The notes: generated from the letters alone by a model not told the origin. A DNA stretch of 64,000 bases from Burkholderiaceae bacterium (GCA_023954045.1 JAMLIR010000012.1:62001-126000), one strand, 5' to 3'. Numbered from the stretch's first letter, positions 41,671 through 52,251 are shown. Translations and numbers: made by a program.

Positions 41671-42699
41671 ATGCGCCATCGATTGCTTGCGTATTCGCTG
41701 TCGCGCGCGCGCGCAGGGTTCGCGGCCGCCGCCGTGCTGTTCGGGTTTTCCATGAGCGCGCCGGCGCTCGCGGCCTGGGAGCCGGGCAAGCCGGTCGAGT
41801 TCGTCGTTCCGGCCGGCACTGGCGGGGGCGCCGACCAGATGGCGCGCTTCATCCAGGGCGTCGTCACCAAGCACTCGCTGATGAAGCAGCCGATCGTCGT
41901 GGTCAACAAGTCGGGTGGCGCCGGCGCCGAGGGCTTCCTCGAGATCAAGGGCGCCAAGGGCGACCCTCACAAGCTCGTGATCACGCTCTCGAACCTGTTC
42001 ACGACGCCGCTGGGCACCGGGGTGCCCGTCAACTGGCGCGACTTGACGCCGGTGGCGATGCTGGCGCTCGACCAGTTCGTGCTCTGGGTCAACGCCGAGT
42101 CGCCGTACAAGACCGCGCAGGCCTACCTCGACGCGATCAAGGCCGCGCCGAACAACACCTTCAAGATGGCGGGCACCGGCTCGAAGCAGGAAGACCAGAT
42201 CATCACGGTCGCCCTCGAGAAGGCCGCCGGCCGCAAGATCACCTACATCCCGTTCAAGGGCGGCGGCGACGTCGCGGTGCAGCTGGTCGGCAAGCACGTC
42301 GACTCCACGGTCAACAACCCGATCGAGGCGATCGCGCACTGGCGCGGCGGCAAGCTGCGGCCGCTGTGCGTGTTCGACGACGAGCGCATGCCGTACAACG
42401 CGAAGATCGCCGACACGATGTCCTGGCACGACATTCCGTCGTGCCGCGAAGCCGGCGTGCCGGTCGACTACCTGATGATGCGCGGCATCTTCATGCCCCC
42501 CGGCGCCACCCCCGAGCAGGTCGAGTGGTACATCGAGCTCTTCAGGAAAGTGCGCGCGACGCCCGACTGGAAGGAGTTCATGGAGAAGGGCGCGTTCAAG
42601 GACCGCTTCATGACCGGCAAGGAGTACGTCGACTGGGTGGCGAAGGCCGAGGAGCTGCATCGCACGCTGATGCGCGACGCCGGCTTCCTCGCCAAGTGA
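41671..42699 (+). CDS. Periplasmic receptor of TTT transporter set 2 (TctC/Bug-like)
   Basis: A 342-residue exported binding protein with a signal peptide ending near PALAAWEPG. Its core is a divergent Bug/TctC fold: KPVEFVVPAGTGGGADQMAR, VVVNKSGGAGAEGFLEIKGAKGD (in pieces), ITYIPFKGGGDVAVQL and MRGIFMPPGATPEQVEWY. It is less typical than the receptor at 33131, with an extended C-terminal helical part. It heads the receptor-TctB-TctA operon; its TGA overlaps the GTG of tctB. Ligand unknown, although the divergent CoA ligase suggests a short-chain carboxylate. Confidence 0.9.
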   Translation: MRHRLLAYSLSRARAGFAAAAVLFGFSMSAPALAAWEPGKPVEFVVPAGTGGGADQMARFIQGVVTKHSLMKQPIVVVNKSGGAGAEGFLEIKGAKGDPHKLVITLSNLFTTPLGTGVPVNWRDLTPVAMLALDQFVLWVNAESPYKTAQAYLDAIKAAPNNTFKMAGTGSKQEDQIITVALEKAAGRKITYIPFKGGGDVAVQLVGKHVDSTVNNPIEAIAHWRGGKLRPLCVFDDERMPYNAKIADTMSWHDIPSCREAGVPVDYLMMRGIFMPPGATPEQVEWYIELFRKVRATPDWKEFMEKGAFKDRFMTGKEYVDWVAKAEELHRTLMRDAGFLAK

Positions 42700-43205
42700 G
42701 CGGCGACGACACGGGCGGCCACCGCGCCGCCATCCGGGTGCTGACCGCCGAGGTCGCCGTCGCGCTGCTGTTCGTCGCGCTGGGCGCCGTGGTGATCGTC
42801 GACAGCGTGCGCGTCGGCGCCGGATGGGCCGACGACGGTCCACAGGCGGGCTACTTCCCGTTCTACGTCGGCGCGCTGATGGTCGTCGCAGGCGTCGCGA
42901 ACCTGCTGATCGCGATGCGCAGGCGCTGGCTCCTCAGCGGGCCGTTCGTGTCGCGCGTCGAACTCGGCCACGTGCTGCACGTCCTCGTTCCCACCGCGAT
43001 CCTCGCGGTGCTGATCGCGCTCGTGGGCATGTACGTGGCGGCGGCGATCTTCATCGCCTGGTTCATGCTGTGGCACGGCCGCTTCCGCTGGGCGGCCGCG
43101 GCCGCGGTCGCGCTCGGCGTGCCGGTGGTGCTGTTCATGGTGTTCGAGCGCTGGTTTCTCGTGCCGCTGCCCAAGGGGCCGCTCGAGGCGATGCTCGGTC
43201 TTTAG
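42696..43205 (+). CDS. tctB: TctB small permease (set 2)
   Basis: A 169-residue protein with four hydrophobic helices and the TctB-like segment GPQAGYFPFYVGALMVVAG near residue 50, corresponding to the conserved G-P-GFFP region. The GTG start at 42696 overlaps the receptor stop (GTGA), indicating coupled translation. The C-terminal FERWFLVPLPKGPLEAML end is common in this family. It partners TctA 18 bp downstream. Confidence 0.88.
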   Translation: MSGDDTGGHRAAIRVLTAEVAVALLFVALGAVVIVDSVRVGAGWADDGPQAGYFPFYVGALMVVAGVANLLIAMRRRWLLSGPFVSRVELGHVLHVLVPTAILAVLIALVGMYVAAAIFIAWFMLWHGRFRWAAAAAVALGVPVVLFMVFERWFLVPLPKGPLEAMLGL

Positions 43206-43223
43206 CGGTTCCAGGGTCGGGCG

Positions 43224-44726
43224 ATGGACGAAATCGGCAACCTGTTCCACGGCTTCGCGGTGGCGCTCACGCTGCCGAACCTCGGGTTCATGCTGGTCGG
43301 CATCCTGCTGGGCGTGCTGATCGGCGTGCTCCCCGGCCTGGGCGGCGCCAACGGGGTGGCGATCCTGCTGCCGCTCACGTTCAGCATGCCGCCGACCAGC
43401 GCGATCATCATGCTCTCGTGCATCTACTGGGGCGCGCTGTTCGGAGGCGCGATCACGTCGATCCTGTTCAACATCCCCGGCGAGCCGTGGTCGGTGGCGA
43501 CGACCTTCGACGGCTATCCGCTGGCGCAGAAGGGGCGCGCGGGCGAGGCGCTGACCGCGGCGTTCACCTCGTCGTTCGTCGGCGCGTTCTTCGCGGTGCT
43601 GATGATCACGTTCCTCGCGCCGCTGGTTGCGAAGTTCGCGCTGAAGTTCGGCCCGGCCGAGTTCTTCGGCGTGCAGTTCCTGACCTTCGCGAGCTTCATC
43701 GGGATGACGAGGTCCCCGCGGTTCAAGACGCTGGGCGCGATGATGCTCGGCTTCGCGCTGGCGGCGGTCGGGCTCGACAGCGTGACCGGCCAGCTGAGGA
43801 TGACGTTCGGCGCGACCCCGCTGCTCAAGGGCTTCGACTTCCTCACCGCGGTGATCGGCCTGTTCGGAATCGGCGAGATCCTGCTCACGATGGAGGAGGG
43901 GATGTCGTTCAAGGGCGGTAAGGCGGGCATCAATGCCCGCGTCGTGCTCGACACCTGGAAGCGGCTGCCGCGCTACTGGGCAACCTCGCTGCGCTCGACC
44001 GTCATCGGCTGCTGGATGGGGATCACGCCCGGCGGCGCCACGCCCGCGTCGTTCATGAGCTACGGGATCGCGAAGCGCTCGTCGAAGAACGGCGACAAGT
44101 TCGGATCCGGCGAGATCGAAGGCGTCGTCGCGCCCGAGACGGCGGCGCACGCGGCCGGCACCAGCGCGCTGCTGCCGATGCTCACGCTGGGCATCCCGGG
44201 CTCGCCGACCGCAGCGGTGCTGCTCGGGGGGCTGCTGATCTGGGGCCTGCAGCCCGGGCCGCTTCTCTTCGTCGAGCAGAAGGAGTTCGTCTGGGGCCTG
44301 ATCGCCAGCATGTATCTCGGCAACGTCGTCGGGCTCGCGATCGTGCTCACCACCGTCCCGTGGTGGGCGGCGATCCTGCGCATCCCGTTCTCCATCATCG
44401 CGCCGGTGATCGTCGTCGTCTGCGCGGTGGGCGCCTACACGGTGCACAACTCGATGTTCGACGTCGCGATGATGGTCGTGTTCGGCATCGTCGGCTACGT
44501 GTTCAAGAAGCTCGACTATCCGCTCGCGCCGCTGGTGCTGGCGCTGGTGCTGGGCGACATGGCCGAGTCGAGCTTCCGCCAGGCGCTGCTGCTGTCGCAG
44601 GGCAGCCTCGCGATCTTCTGGTCGAGCCCGCTCGCCGCGGTGCTGATGTCGCTGGGGCTGCTGATGCTGTTCTGGCAGCAGGTCTCGCGCCTGTGGGTCC
44701 GGCGGCCCGCCGAAGCGGCAGGCTGA
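43224..44726 (+). CDS. tctA: TctA large permease (set 2)
   Basis: A 500-residue TctA permease: LGVLIGVLPGLGGANGVAILLPLTF (in pieces), GGAITSILFNIPGEPWSVATTFDGYP (in pieces), WMGITPGGATPASFMSYG and LGIPGSPTAAVLLGGLLIWGLQPGP (in pieces). The two homologous halves and about 12 helices are evident. It differs clearly from the TctA at 30980, so the two TTT systems are not recent duplicates. It ends the operon and is convergent with the ketopantoate reductase gene across 72 bp. Confidence 0.95.
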   Translation: MDEIGNLFHGFAVALTLPNLGFMLVGILLGVLIGVLPGLGGANGVAILLPLTFSMPPTSAIIMLSCIYWGALFGGAITSILFNIPGEPWSVATTFDGYPLAQKGRAGEALTAAFTSSFVGAFFAVLMITFLAPLVAKFALKFGPAEFFGVQFLTFASFIGMTRSPRFKTLGAMMLGFALAAVGLDSVTGQLRMTFGATPLLKGFDFLTAVIGLFGIGEILLTMEEGMSFKGGKAGINARVVLDTWKRLPRYWATSLRSTVIGCWMGITPGGATPASFMSYGIAKRSSKNGDKFGSGEIEGVVAPETAAHAAGTSALLPMLTLGIPGSPTAAVLLGGLLIWGLQPGPLLFVEQKEFVWGLIASMYLGNVVGLAIVLTTVPWWAAILRIPFSIIAPVIVVVCAVGAYTVHNSMFDVAMMVVFGIVGYVFKKLDYPLAPLVLALVLGDMAESSFRQALLLSQGSLAIFWSSPLAAVLMSLGLLMLFWQQVSRLWVRRPAEAAG

Positions 44727-44798
44727 GGAGTCGGCCGCGACGTCGGCCGAGGGGGCAGGCCGCGGGCGGGCCGGTGGCCCCCCGGACCGCAGCCGGGT

Positions 44799-45809
44799 TC
44801 AGCCCTGCGGCCGCAGCTGCAGCCGTCCCTTCTGCGCGGCCAGCGTCGCCCCGAGCAGCGATGCGCAAGCGTAGACCGCGTCGCAGTGCGGCGTCGGCGT
44901 GCCGGTCAGGCGCGCCAGTTCGATCACCGAGCCGAGCAGCGCGTCGAGTTCGAGCGGGCGTCCGTGCTCGACGTCCTGCAGCATCGAGGTCTTGTGTTCG
45001 CCCACCGACTCGGCGCCGGCGATGCGCTTGTCGATCGTGATGCGAATGCGCACCCCGAGCTTCTCGGCGACGGTCCGGGCCTCGGCCATCATCTCCGCAG
45101 CCAGCGCCCGCGTGGCCGGAAAGCGGCAGATCGCCGCCAGCGACGCGTGCGTGAGCGCGCTCACCGGATTGAAGGTCAGGTTGCCCCACAGCTTGAGCCA
45201 GATCTCGGAGCGCAGGTCCGACGACACCGGCGCCTTGAAGCCCGCCCGCGCCAGCGCGTCGGATATCCGCTGAACCCGCGCGGACTTGCCGTTGTCGGGT
45301 TCGCCCAGCGAGAAGCGGTTGCCTTCGATGACCCTGACGACGCCCGGCGCGACCAGCTCGGCGGCCGGGTAGACGACCGATCCGATGATCCGCTCCCCGG
45401 GGATCGCGGCCGCGATCGCTCCGTCGGGGTCGACCGACATCACCGGGCGCCCGTCGAACTCGCCGCCCAGCTTGTGGAAGTACCACCACGGAATGCCGTT
45501 CTGCAGCGTGACCACCGCCGTTTCGGCGCCGAACATCGCCGGCACGTCGGCGGCCAGCGCGCCGACCTGCTGCGCCTTCAGAGCGAGAAGGACGAAATCC
45601 TGCGGCCCGGCTTCGCCGGTCTTCTGCACCGCGCGCACGCTGCGCGCGACGTGCTCGGTGCCGTCCTCCTCGATCAGCCGGAAGCCCTGCGCGTTGATCG
45701 CCTGCAGGTTCGCGCCGCGCGCGATGAACGTCACCTCCTCGCCTGCGAGGGCCAGTCGCGCCCCCAGGTAACCGCCGATCGAGCCGGCTCCCACCACCGC
45801 GATCCTCAT
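44799..45809 (-). CDS. 2-dehydropantoate 2-reductase family protein (PanE/ApbA)
   Basis: A 336-residue NADPH-dependent reductase: Rossmann motif RIAVVGAGSIGGYLGARLA at the very start, ALKAQQVGAL, VVTLQNGIPWWYF, the catalytic lysine segment SEIWLKLWGNLTFNPVSALT (in pieces), and KTSMLQDVEHGRPLELDALLG. It may be the ketopantoate reductase of pantothenate synthesis. However, genes of this family beside fumarylacetoacetase-family hydrolases often act in catabolism, so I leave the symbol empty. It begins 10 bp after the FAH-family gene in the same operon. Confidence 0.88.
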   Translation of the reverse strand: MRIAVVGAGSIGGYLGARLALAGEEVTFIARGANLQAINAQGFRLIEEDGTEHVARSVRAVQKTGEAGPQDFVLLALKAQQVGALAADVPAMFGAETAVVTLQNGIPWWYFHKLGGEFDGRPVMSVDPDGAIAAAIPGERIIGSVVYPAAELVAPGVVRVIEGNRFSLGEPDNGKSARVQRISDALARAGFKAPVSSDLRSEIWLKLWGNLTFNPVSALTHASLAAICRFPATRALAAEMMAEARTVAEKLGVRIRITIDKRIAGAESVGEHKTSMLQDVEHGRPLELDALLGSVIELARLTGTPTPHCDAVYACASLLGATLAAQKGRLQLRPQG

Positions 45810-45819
45810 CGGTTCCGCC

Positions 45820-46605
45820 TCATTGCTGCCGGTATTCGTTGCGCAACGTGCCGATGCCCTCGATCGACACCTCGACGATGCTTCCGGCCTTCATCGGCAG
45901 CACGCCCAGCGAGGTCCCGCAGGCGATAAGGTCGCCGGGCTCGAGCGTCATGTCGCGCGAGATCAGGCTCACCAGCTGTGCCGGCGCGAAGATCATGTCG
46001 GCCACCGGGAAGTTCTGGCGCTCCCGCCCGCCGAGCAGCGTGCGCACCGACAGCCCCGTCGGGTCGATGCCGGTCGCGATCACCGGCCCGAACACGCCGA
46101 AGGTGTCGAAGCTCTTCGCGCGCGTCCACTGCGCGAACGCCGCGTCGCGGCCGACGATCTCGATCGCGGTGACGTCGTTGACGCAGGTGTAGCCGAAGAT
46201 GCTCCGCGCGGCCTCGTCAGGTGCGACGTTCGCGCAGCGCCGGCCGATCACGACGCCGAGCTCGCCTTCGTAGACGACGCGGCCGTCGTACGAGACCGGC
46301 ACGCGGATCGGCTGCCCGTGGGCGCAATACGCGTTCGCGCCCTTGATCACGTACAGCGGCTCGGCGGGAATCGCGAGCCCCTGCTTCGACGCGGCCGCGT
46401 GGAAGTTGTTCCAGACGCAGACGAACTTCGACGGCCGGCACGGCGGGAGCCACTCGATCGCGTCGACGCGCAGCCGCTCTCCGGTCGGTGCGCGCTCGCC
46501 GAACAGGTCGCCGTCGTGGACCACCACCTGGTCGGCCTCGAGCAGGCCGAAGCCGACGCGCCCGTCGCGCCTGAAGCGCATCCAGTGTTTCGTGTCGCGA
46601 GGCAT
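45820..46605 (-). CDS. Fumarylacetoacetate hydrolase family protein
   Basis: A 261-residue member of the FAH superfamily. Metal ligands are in VVYEGELGVVIGRRCANV (two acidic residues) and GYTCVNDVTA, and the catalytic region includes KSFDTFGVFGPVI. The C-terminus has LEPGDLIACGTSLGV and GSIVEVSIEGIGTL. The family cleaves or decarboxylates C-C bonds in 3-oxoacids (acylpyruvases, ureidoglycolate lyases, hydroxymuconate decarboxylase/isomerase types). Substrate unknown. The ATG at 46605 (MPRDTKHW) was chosen over 46623 because similarity starts there. Possibly part of a small catabolic operon with the reductase downstream. Confidence 0.86.
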   Translation of the reverse strand: MPRDTKHWMRFRRDGRVGFGLLEADQVVVHDGDLFGERAPTGERLRVDAIEWLPPCRPSKFVCVWNNFHAAASKQGLAIPAEPLYVIKGANAYCAHGQPIRVPVSYDGRVVYEGELGVVIGRRCANVAPDEAARSIFGYTCVNDVTAIEIVGRDAAFAQWTRAKSFDTFGVFGPVIATGIDPTGLSVRTLLGGRERQNFPVADMIFAPAQLVSLISRDMTLEPGDLIACGTSLGVLPMKAGSIVEVSIEGIGTLRNEYRQQ

Positions 46606-46706
46606 GGGAGCGGATGTTAGCACCGGCCAATCGCGCCGACCGAGGGCCTGACGGGGACCCGCTGCGGGGCGGCCGGCGCGACGACGATCGTCGTCGCGCC
46701 ACGCGG

Positions 46707-49700
46707 CTAGCCGAGCCTGGCCTTCTGCTCGCGCAGCCGATCGAGCGTGGCCGCAAAGGCCGCGACGCGCCCGCGCTCCTGCTCGACGACGGCCGCGGGC
46801 GCCCGCTCGACGAAGCTCGCGTTACCCAGCTTGGCTTGCGCTTTCCCGATCTCGCCCTCGATGCGCGCGATCTCCTTTTCGAGCCGCTGGCGCTCCGCCG
46901 CGAGGTCGATCTCGATCTTGAGCATCAGCCGCGTGTCGCCCACGATCTGCACCGGCGCCACGGACCCCGAAGGAAGCTCCGCCACGATCTCGACCGCTTC
47001 GAGGCGTGCGAGCGCGCGCAGGTACGGCGCGTGGCCGGCCAGCCGCGCGGCGTCGCCGGCCGCGACCAGCGGCAGCTTCTGCGCCGGCGACACGCCCATT
47101 TCGCCGCGCAGCGCCCGGCACGCGTCGACCATCGACTTCAGCTCGGACACCCAGCGCTCGGCGGCTTCGTCGACGCGCCCGGGTTCGGGCTGCGGATAGC
47201 GCTGCGTCATGATCGAGTGGCGACGGGCCGCGAGCGCCTCGTCGAGCGCGGCGCCGGAGAGCGTCTGCACGCCGCGCTCGCCGTAGCGCATCGCCAGCGG
47301 CGCGACCTTCTGCCACAGCTCTTCGGTGATGAACGGGATGATCGGGTGCGCGAGCCGCAGCACCGTCTCGAGCACGCGCAGCAGCGTGCGCCGCGTCGCG
47401 CGAGCGCGTGCGACGCCGGCCGCGTCGCTGCCCGCCTCCTGGACCTGTACCTTCGCCAGCTCGAGGTACCAGTCGCAGTACTCGTTCCAGACGAACTCGT
47501 AGATCGCGCGGGCGGCGAGGTCGAACCGGTAGTCGTCGAAGTGCTTCGCCACCTCGGCCTCGGTGCGCTGCAGTTGCGAGACGATCCATCGATCGGCGGC
47601 GCTGAACTCGAGGTAGCCGCCTGGTGCGCACTCGTCGGCGCGATGCGGCGCGAAGCCGCAGTCGTGGCCTTCGCAGTTCATCAACACGAACCGCGTCGCA
47701 TTCCACAGCTTGTTGCAGAAATTGCGATAGCCCTCGCAGCGATTCAGGTCGAAGTTGATGTTGCGCCCGGGTCCGGCCAGCGACGCGAACGTGAAGCGCA
47801 GCGCGTCGGTGCCGAAAGCCGGGATGCCTCCCGGGTACTCCTTGCGGGTGCGCTTCTCGATCGACGCGGCCTGCTTCGGGTTCATCAGGCCGTAAGTGCG
47901 CTTGGCCACGAGCGCGTCGAGCGCGATGCCGTCGATCAGGTCGATCGGGTCGAGCGTGTTCCCCTTGCTCTTGGACATCTTCTGGCCTTCGGCGTCGCGC
48001 ACCAGCGCGTGCACGTAGACGTGCCGGAACGGCACCTGCCCGGTGAACGCGAGGGTCATCATGACCATTCGCGCGACCCAGAAGAAGATGATGTCGAAGC
48101 CGGTGACCAGCACCGACGAGGGCAGGAACTGCGCCAGCCGCGGCAGCAGGTTCGGGCGCCCGGCGCGAAACGGCTGCTGCGGGTCCACCAGGCTCGAGAA
48201 CGGCACCAGCGCCGACGAGAACCAGGTGTCGAGGACGTCGGCGTCGCGCACCAGCGGGCCGCTCCAGCCGGCGGCGTCGGCCTGCGCGCGCGCGTCGGCG
48301 TCGTTGCGCGCGACGAACACCGTGCCGTCGTGGATCGGCTGGCCCTCGGCGTCGGCCTTGTACCAGGCCGGGATCTGGTGGCCCCACCACAACTGGCGCG
48401 AGATGCACCAGTCCTGGATGTTGGTCAGCCAGTGGTTGTAGGTGGCGGTCCAGTTCTCGGGCACGAAGCGGATCGAGCCGTCGGCGACGACCTCGAGCGA
48501 GCGTTGCGCGATGCTCTTGCCGGCCAGCAGCGAGTCGGCGGGCGCGGGCTTGCTCATCGCGACGAACCACTGGTCGGTGAGCATCGGCTCGATGACCGCG
48601 TTCGTCCGGTCGCCGCGCGGCACCATCATCCTGTGCGCCTTGACCGAGTCGAGCAGTCCGAGCGCCTCGAGGTCGGCGACGATCATGCGGCGCGCGTCGA
48701 AGCGGCCGTGGCTGCGGTACTTCGGCGGCGCGTTCTCGTTGATGCGGGCGTCCAGCGTCAGCACGCCGATCGTCGGCAGGCCGTGGCGCTGGCCGACCGC
48801 GTAGTCGTTGAAGTCGTGGGCGGGGGTGACCTTGACCGCGCCGGTGCCGAACTCGCGCTCGACGTAGGCGTCGGCAATGACCGGAATCTCGCGCCAGCCG
48901 AGCGCCTTGCCGCGCCGGGCGACCTCGGCGAGCGCGAGCCCCGCGCCCTCGAAGGCCGGATCTTCGGCTTCGCCCGAAAGAGGCAGCAGCACCGACTTGC
49001 CGACCAGCGACGCATAGCGCTCGTCGTCGGGGTGCACCATCACCGCCGTGTCGCCGAGCATCGTCTCGGGGCGCGTCGTCGCGACCGTGATCGAGCCGCT
49101 GCCGTCGGCGAGCGGATAGCGGATCTGCCAGAGCTGCCCGTCCTCCTCCTCGCTGACGACTTCGAGGTCGGAGACCGCAGTGAGCAGGTCCGGGTCCCAG
49201 TTCACCAGCCGCTTGCCGCGGTAGATCAGCCCCTGCTCGTGCAGTCGCACGAACACTTCCTTCACGACCTCGGACAGCTTCGCGTCCATCGTGAAGTACT
49301 CGAGCGACCAGTCGGTGGAGGTGCCCATGCGCCGCATCTGGCCGGTGATCGTCGAGCCGGACTGCTGCTTCCACGCCCAGACGCGCTCGACGAACTGCTC
49401 GCGGCCCAGGTCGTGGCGCGAGATGCCCTGCGCGTCGAGCTGGCGCTCGACGACGATCTGCGTCGCGATGCCGGCGTGGTCGGTGCCCGGCAGCCAGAGC
49501 GTGTTGGCGCCGCGCATCCGGTGATAGCGGGTCAGCGTGTCCATCACCGTCTGGTTGAACGCGTGGCCCATGTGCAGCGTGCCGGTGACGTTCGGCGGCG
49601 GCAGCTGGATCGAGAACGCTTCGGCGCCCGGTTCGTTGCCGGCGGCGAAGTAACCGCGCGACTCCCAGATCGGGTACCAGCGCGCTTCGATGTCGGCGGG

Positions 49701-49778
49701 CTCGAAGCTCTTGGCGAGCGCTTCGGGAGCGCCCGCAGCGGCGTTCGGCGAGCCTGCCGAGGGGGTCGCAGCGGTCAT
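46707..49778 (-). CDS. valS: Valyl-tRNA synthetase
   Basis: This 1023-residue class I synthetase charges tRNA-Val and edits threonyl mischarging. The HIGH motif is in [16 protein letters not shown], the KMSKS motif is [18 protein letters not shown] (in pieces), and editing-domain blocks such as [19 protein letters not shown] are present. The C-terminal coiled-coil ([26 protein letters not shown], in pieces) that grips the tRNA is complete. The start is the ATG at 49778 (MTAATPSAG). A more distal start is possible but overlaps the -10 element. Confidence 0.97.
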   Translation of the reverse strand: MTAATPSAGSPNAAAGAPEALAKSFEPADIEARWYPIWESRGYFAAGNEPGAEAFSIQLPPPNVTGTLHMGHAFNQTVMDTLTRYHRMRGANTLWLPGTDHAGIATQIVVERQLDAQGISRHDLGREQFVERVWAWKQQSGSTITGQMRRMGTSTDWSLEYFTMDAKLSEVVKEVFVRLHEQGLIYRGKRLVNWDPDLLTAVSDLEVVSEEEDGQLWQIRYPLADGSGSITVATTRPETMLGDTAVMVHPDDERYASLVGKSVLLPLSGEAEDPAFEGAGLALAEVARRGKALGWREIPVIADAYVEREFGTGAVKVTPAHDFNDYAVGQRHGLPTIGVLTLDARINENAPPKYRSHGRFDARRMIVADLEALGLLDSVKAHRMMVPRGDRTNAVIEPMLTDQWFVAMSKPAPADSLLAGKSIAQRSLEVVADGSIRFVPENWTATYNHWLTNIQDWCISRQLWWGHQIPAWYKADAEGQPIHDGTVFVARNDADARAQADAAGWSGPLVRDADVLDTWFSSALVPFSSLVDPQQPFRAGRPNLLPRLAQFLPSSVLVTGFDIIFFWVARMVMMTLAFTGQVPFRHVYVHALVRDAEGQKMSKSKGNTLDPIDLIDGIALDALVAKRTYGLMNPKQAASIEKRTRKEYPGGIPAFGTDALRFTFASLAGPGRNINFDLNRCEGYRNFCNKLWNATRFVLMNCEGHDCGFAPHRADECAPGGYLEFSAADRWIVSQLQRTEAEVAKHFDDYRFDLAARAIYEFVWNEYCDWYLELAKVQVQEAGSDAAGVARARATRRTLLRVLETVLRLAHPIIPFITEELWQKVAPLAMRYGERGVQTLSGAALDEALAARRHSIMTQRYPQPEPGRVDEAAERWVSELKSMVDACRALRGEMGVSPAQKLPLVAAGDAARLAGHAPYLRALARLEAVEIVAELPSGSVAPVQIVGDTRLMLKIEIDLAAERQRLEKEIARIEGEIGKAQAKLGNASFVERAPAAVVEQERGRVAAFAATLDRLREQKARLG

Positions 49779-49805
49779 GTTCGCAAGTCTTTGATTAAAC
49801 GCGAA

Positions 49806-49811
49806 ATTATA
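49806..49811 (-). promoter_or_regulatory. Probable -10 element of valS
   Basis: A perfect TATAAT on the minus strand, 28 bp before the valS ATG, in an AT-rich island (GCGAAATTATATCC on the plus strand). No good -35 hexamer was recognised. Confidence 0.5.
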
Positions 49812-49884
49812 TCCGCGCCTCGGGCTGGACGGGGACACGCTGCCTCGCGTCGGCCGGGCGGGGCCGGCGCACGCGTGCGGCGGT

Positions 49885-50304
49885 TCAGCCCGCGCCGGGG
49901 CCGGCGCCGCCGCGCGCGCGGATCACTTCGTCGTGCACCCGGGTGATCTCCTCGGCGACCGCGCGCGCGACCAGGTCGCGGATCAACTGCTCGAGCGTGG
50001 TGCCGAGGTCCGCGGCCAGCGACTCGGTGGCACGCCCGATCACGGCCTGGAGGCTCGCGCGCAGCTGGGCATCGAGCAGCGCGTCGGCGCGGCCGAGCAG
50101 GCCTGCGAGCACGTTCTCGCGAACCCGCATCGCGAGTTGCGCCCAGTCGATCTCGACGAGCGTGCTCGGCAGTTCGCTACGGTCGTAGCGCGGCACCTCG
50201 ACGACCTCCGTGAGCATCGGGATCGCCTCGTCGCCCGCGTCGGCGCCGGATGCCGCGGCGCGCAGCTTTCCGGCCAGTCGTTCGAGGTCGTCGTCCATGT
50301 TCAT
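49885..50304 (-). CDS. DUF2486-like protein between holC and valS
   Basis: A 139-residue acidic protein starting [17 protein letters not shown]. It contains [17 protein letters not shown] and a long amphipathic helical region ending in a charged tail. Position between holC and valS is the usual place of DUF2486 proteins in Burkholderiales, and the IPxLTEVV motif fits. Its start overlaps the holC stop by 4 bp. It may function with DNA polymerase clamp-loader partners, but this is only context. Confidence 0.7.
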   Translation of the reverse strand: MNMDDDLERLAGKLRAAASGADAGDEAIPMLTEVVEVPRYDRSELPSTLVEIDWAQLAMRVRENVLAGLLGRADALLDAQLRASLQAVIGRATESLAADLGTTLEQLIRDLVARAVAEEITRVHDEVIRARGGAGPGAG

Positions 50305-50738
50305 CCGGCCCCCTGGGCTTCCGACGCCAGGTCGTGGCGCTCGAGCGGGTAGCCGCGGTCGCGGTAAAAGCGCCAGCGCCCGCGCGCCGCTTCGCGGTCC
50401 CCCTCGTCCGAGGCCACCACCTCGATCAGGCGATCGAAGCGGCTGAACATCGGCGGCGTCGCGCTGCCGAGATTGACCAGCACCTCGTGGAACGGCGTCT
50501 CGGTCGGCTCGGCCGCGAGCAGCACGGGCGTTTCGGGCGCCAGCGGATCGGCCGCGCCCACGTGCGGAATGAAGTCGTGCTGGGAGAAGGTCCAGAGCAT
50601 CCGGTCGAACTCCGCCAGTCGCACCGCGTCGTCGCACCAGACGAGCACCTTGTGGTGCGCCCGATAGATCTTGCGCACCAGTCGGCACCCGTACCGCAGC
50701 TTGTCCGGCGCGTTGAAATGGAAGTCGACGCGGGTCAA
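50301..50738 (-). CDS. holC: DNA polymerase III chi subunit
   Basis: A 145-residue HolC protein: VDFHFNAPDKLRYGCRLVRKIY at the start, KVLVWCDDAVRLAEFDRMLWTF, then FIPHVGAADPLAPETPVLLAAE and FDRLIEVV near the end. Chi binds SSB and joins the clamp-loader psi subunit. It is 4 bp downstream of pepA and overlaps the following DUF2486-like gene. The order pepA-holC is shared with E. coli and Burkholderia. Confidence 0.92.
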   Translation of the reverse strand: MTRVDFHFNAPDKLRYGCRLVRKIYRAHHKVLVWCDDAVRLAEFDRMLWTFSQHDFIPHVGAADPLAPETPVLLAAEPTETPFHEVLVNLGSATPPMFSRFDRLIEVVASDEGDREAARGRWRFYRDRGYPLERHDLASEAQGAG

Positions 50739-50742
50739 GGGC

Positions 50743-52215
50743 TCAGCCTTTCGCGCGCGCCAGCAGGAAATTCGCCAGCAGCGGAACCGGCCGCCCGCTG
50801 GCGCCCTTGTTGGCTCCCGACTTCCACGCGGTGCCCGCGATGTCCAGGTGCGCCCAGTCGTAGCCCTTGGCGAAGCGCGACAGGAAGCAGGCGGCGGTGA
50901 CCGAGCCGGCCGGGCGGCCGCCGATGTTGGCCACGTCGGCGAACGGCGACTTCAGCTGCTCCTGGTACTCGTCGTCCAGCGGCATGCGCCAGCAGCTGTC
51001 GCCGATCTCGCGTCCGGCGTCCTGCAGTTCGGCGGCGAGCGCGTCGCTCGGCGAGAACAGCCCCGAGTGGTGATGCCCGAGCGCGATCACGCAGGCGCCG
51101 GTGAGCGTCGCGACGTCGACCACGGTGCTCGGCTTGAAGCGCTGCACGTAGGTGAGCGCGTCGCACAGGATCAGCCGGCCCTCGGCATCGGTGTTCAGGA
51201 TCTCGACGGTCTGGCCCGACATGCTCGTGACGATGTCTCCGGGCTTGGTCGCGCGACCGCTCGGCATGTTCTCGGTGGTGGGGACGACCACGACGAGGTT
51301 GATTTTCAGCCCGAGCTCGGCGACGGCGCGCATCGTGCCCAGGACCGACGCGGCGCCGCACATGTCGAACTTCATCTCGTCCATCTCGGCGGCGGGCTTC
51401 AGCGAGATGCCGCCGGTGTCGAACGTGATCCCCTTGCCGACCAGCGCGATCGGGGGCTGCTTCGCGCCAGCGCCCTGGTAGCGCAGCACGATCAGCTTCG
51501 GCGGCTGGTCGGAGCCGCGCGCCACCGACAACAGGGCGCCCATCTTCAGGGCCTGCATCTGGCGCGTGTCGAGCACCTCGACCTTGAGACCGAGCTCGCG
51601 CGCCATCTTCCGCGCGGTTTCGGCGAGGTAGGTCGGCGTGCAGTGATTGCCCGGCAGGTTGCCGAGGTCCTTCGCCATGTCGACGCCGTTGGCGATCGCC
51701 GTCGCCTGCGCGACCGCAGCCGACATGCCGGCGGACTGCACCGGCAGCACGACCCGCCTGGGACGCACCGGCTGGGTCTCGCGCCTGGTCTTCAGCGTCT
51801 CGAAGCGATAGGCGATCTCGCGGCCGATCAGCACCTGCGCGCGCAGCTTCCACCCGGTGTCGCGACCCGCGACCGGCGCCTCGTGCAGCAGCGAGATCGC
51901 CTCGTCGGCGGCGAGCGGGCCGGCGGCCCTCAGGCCGCCGCGCACTGCCTCGCCGAACGACTTCTCGGTCGCCTCGCGCGCATCGCCCATCGCGACGAGC
52001 AGCACGCGCGGCAGGTGGCCGTCGAGCTGCACCAGCAGCGTGGATCCCGCCTTCGCGGGCAGGTCGCCCGAGCGGATCGCCTTCGCGAGACGGCCGCCGT
52101 GCACGGCGTCGATCTCCTTGCCGCCGGCGGTGAGTTCCTTGCCCGCAAGAACCGGCACCAGCGCGCAGCCTGCGCGCATGCGTCCGGGGGCCGTCGTTCG
52201 TGTGCTAAATTGCAT
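50743..52215 (-). CDS. pepA: Leucyl aminopeptidase PepA (M17)
   Basis: This 490-residue M17 aminopeptidase removes N-terminal leucine and other residues. The metal and catalytic region is intact: [28 protein letters not shown] (in pieces) and [18 protein letters not shown]. The N-terminal domain carries the usual weaker conservation. The start at 52215 ([11 protein letters not shown]) has a GGAAAGAG ribosome site. It is divergent from lptF with only 43 bp between start codons, as in E. coli, and heads the pepA-holC-DUF2486 run. Confidence 0.95.
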   Translation of the reverse strand: MQFSTRTTAPGRMRAGCALVPVLAGKELTAGGKEIDAVHGGRLAKAIRSGDLPAKAGSTLLVQLDGHLPRVLLVAMGDAREATEKSFGEAVRGGLRAAGPLAADEAISLLHEAPVAGRDTGWKLRAQVLIGREIAYRFETLKTRRETQPVRPRRVVLPVQSAGMSAAVAQATAIANGVDMAKDLGNLPGNHCTPTYLAETARKMARELGLKVEVLDTRQMQALKMGALLSVARGSDQPPKLIVLRYQGAGAKQPPIALVGKGITFDTGGISLKPAAEMDEMKFDMCGAASVLGTMRAVAELGLKINLVVVVPTTENMPSGRATKPGDIVTSMSGQTVEILNTDAEGRLILCDALTYVQRFKPSTVVDVATLTGACVIALGHHHSGLFSPSDALAAELQDAGREIGDSCWRMPLDDEYQEQLKSPFADVANIGGRPAGSVTAACFLSRFAKGYDWAHLDIAGTAWKSGANKGASGRPVPLLANFLLARAKG

Positions 52216-52245
52216 CGCTCGCTCTTTCCCGTGTCGATCCGGTCG

Positions 52246-52251
52246 ATTATA
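52246..52251 (-). promoter_or_regulatory. Probable -10 element of pepA
   Basis: TATAAT on the minus strand, 31 bp before the pepA ATG and only 8 bp before the lptF ATG on the other strand. The shared gap is 43 bp, so the -35 region of this promoter must lie inside the lptF coding sequence. The reverse reading TTATAC could serve lptF with a nearly leaderless transcript. Confidence 0.5.
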
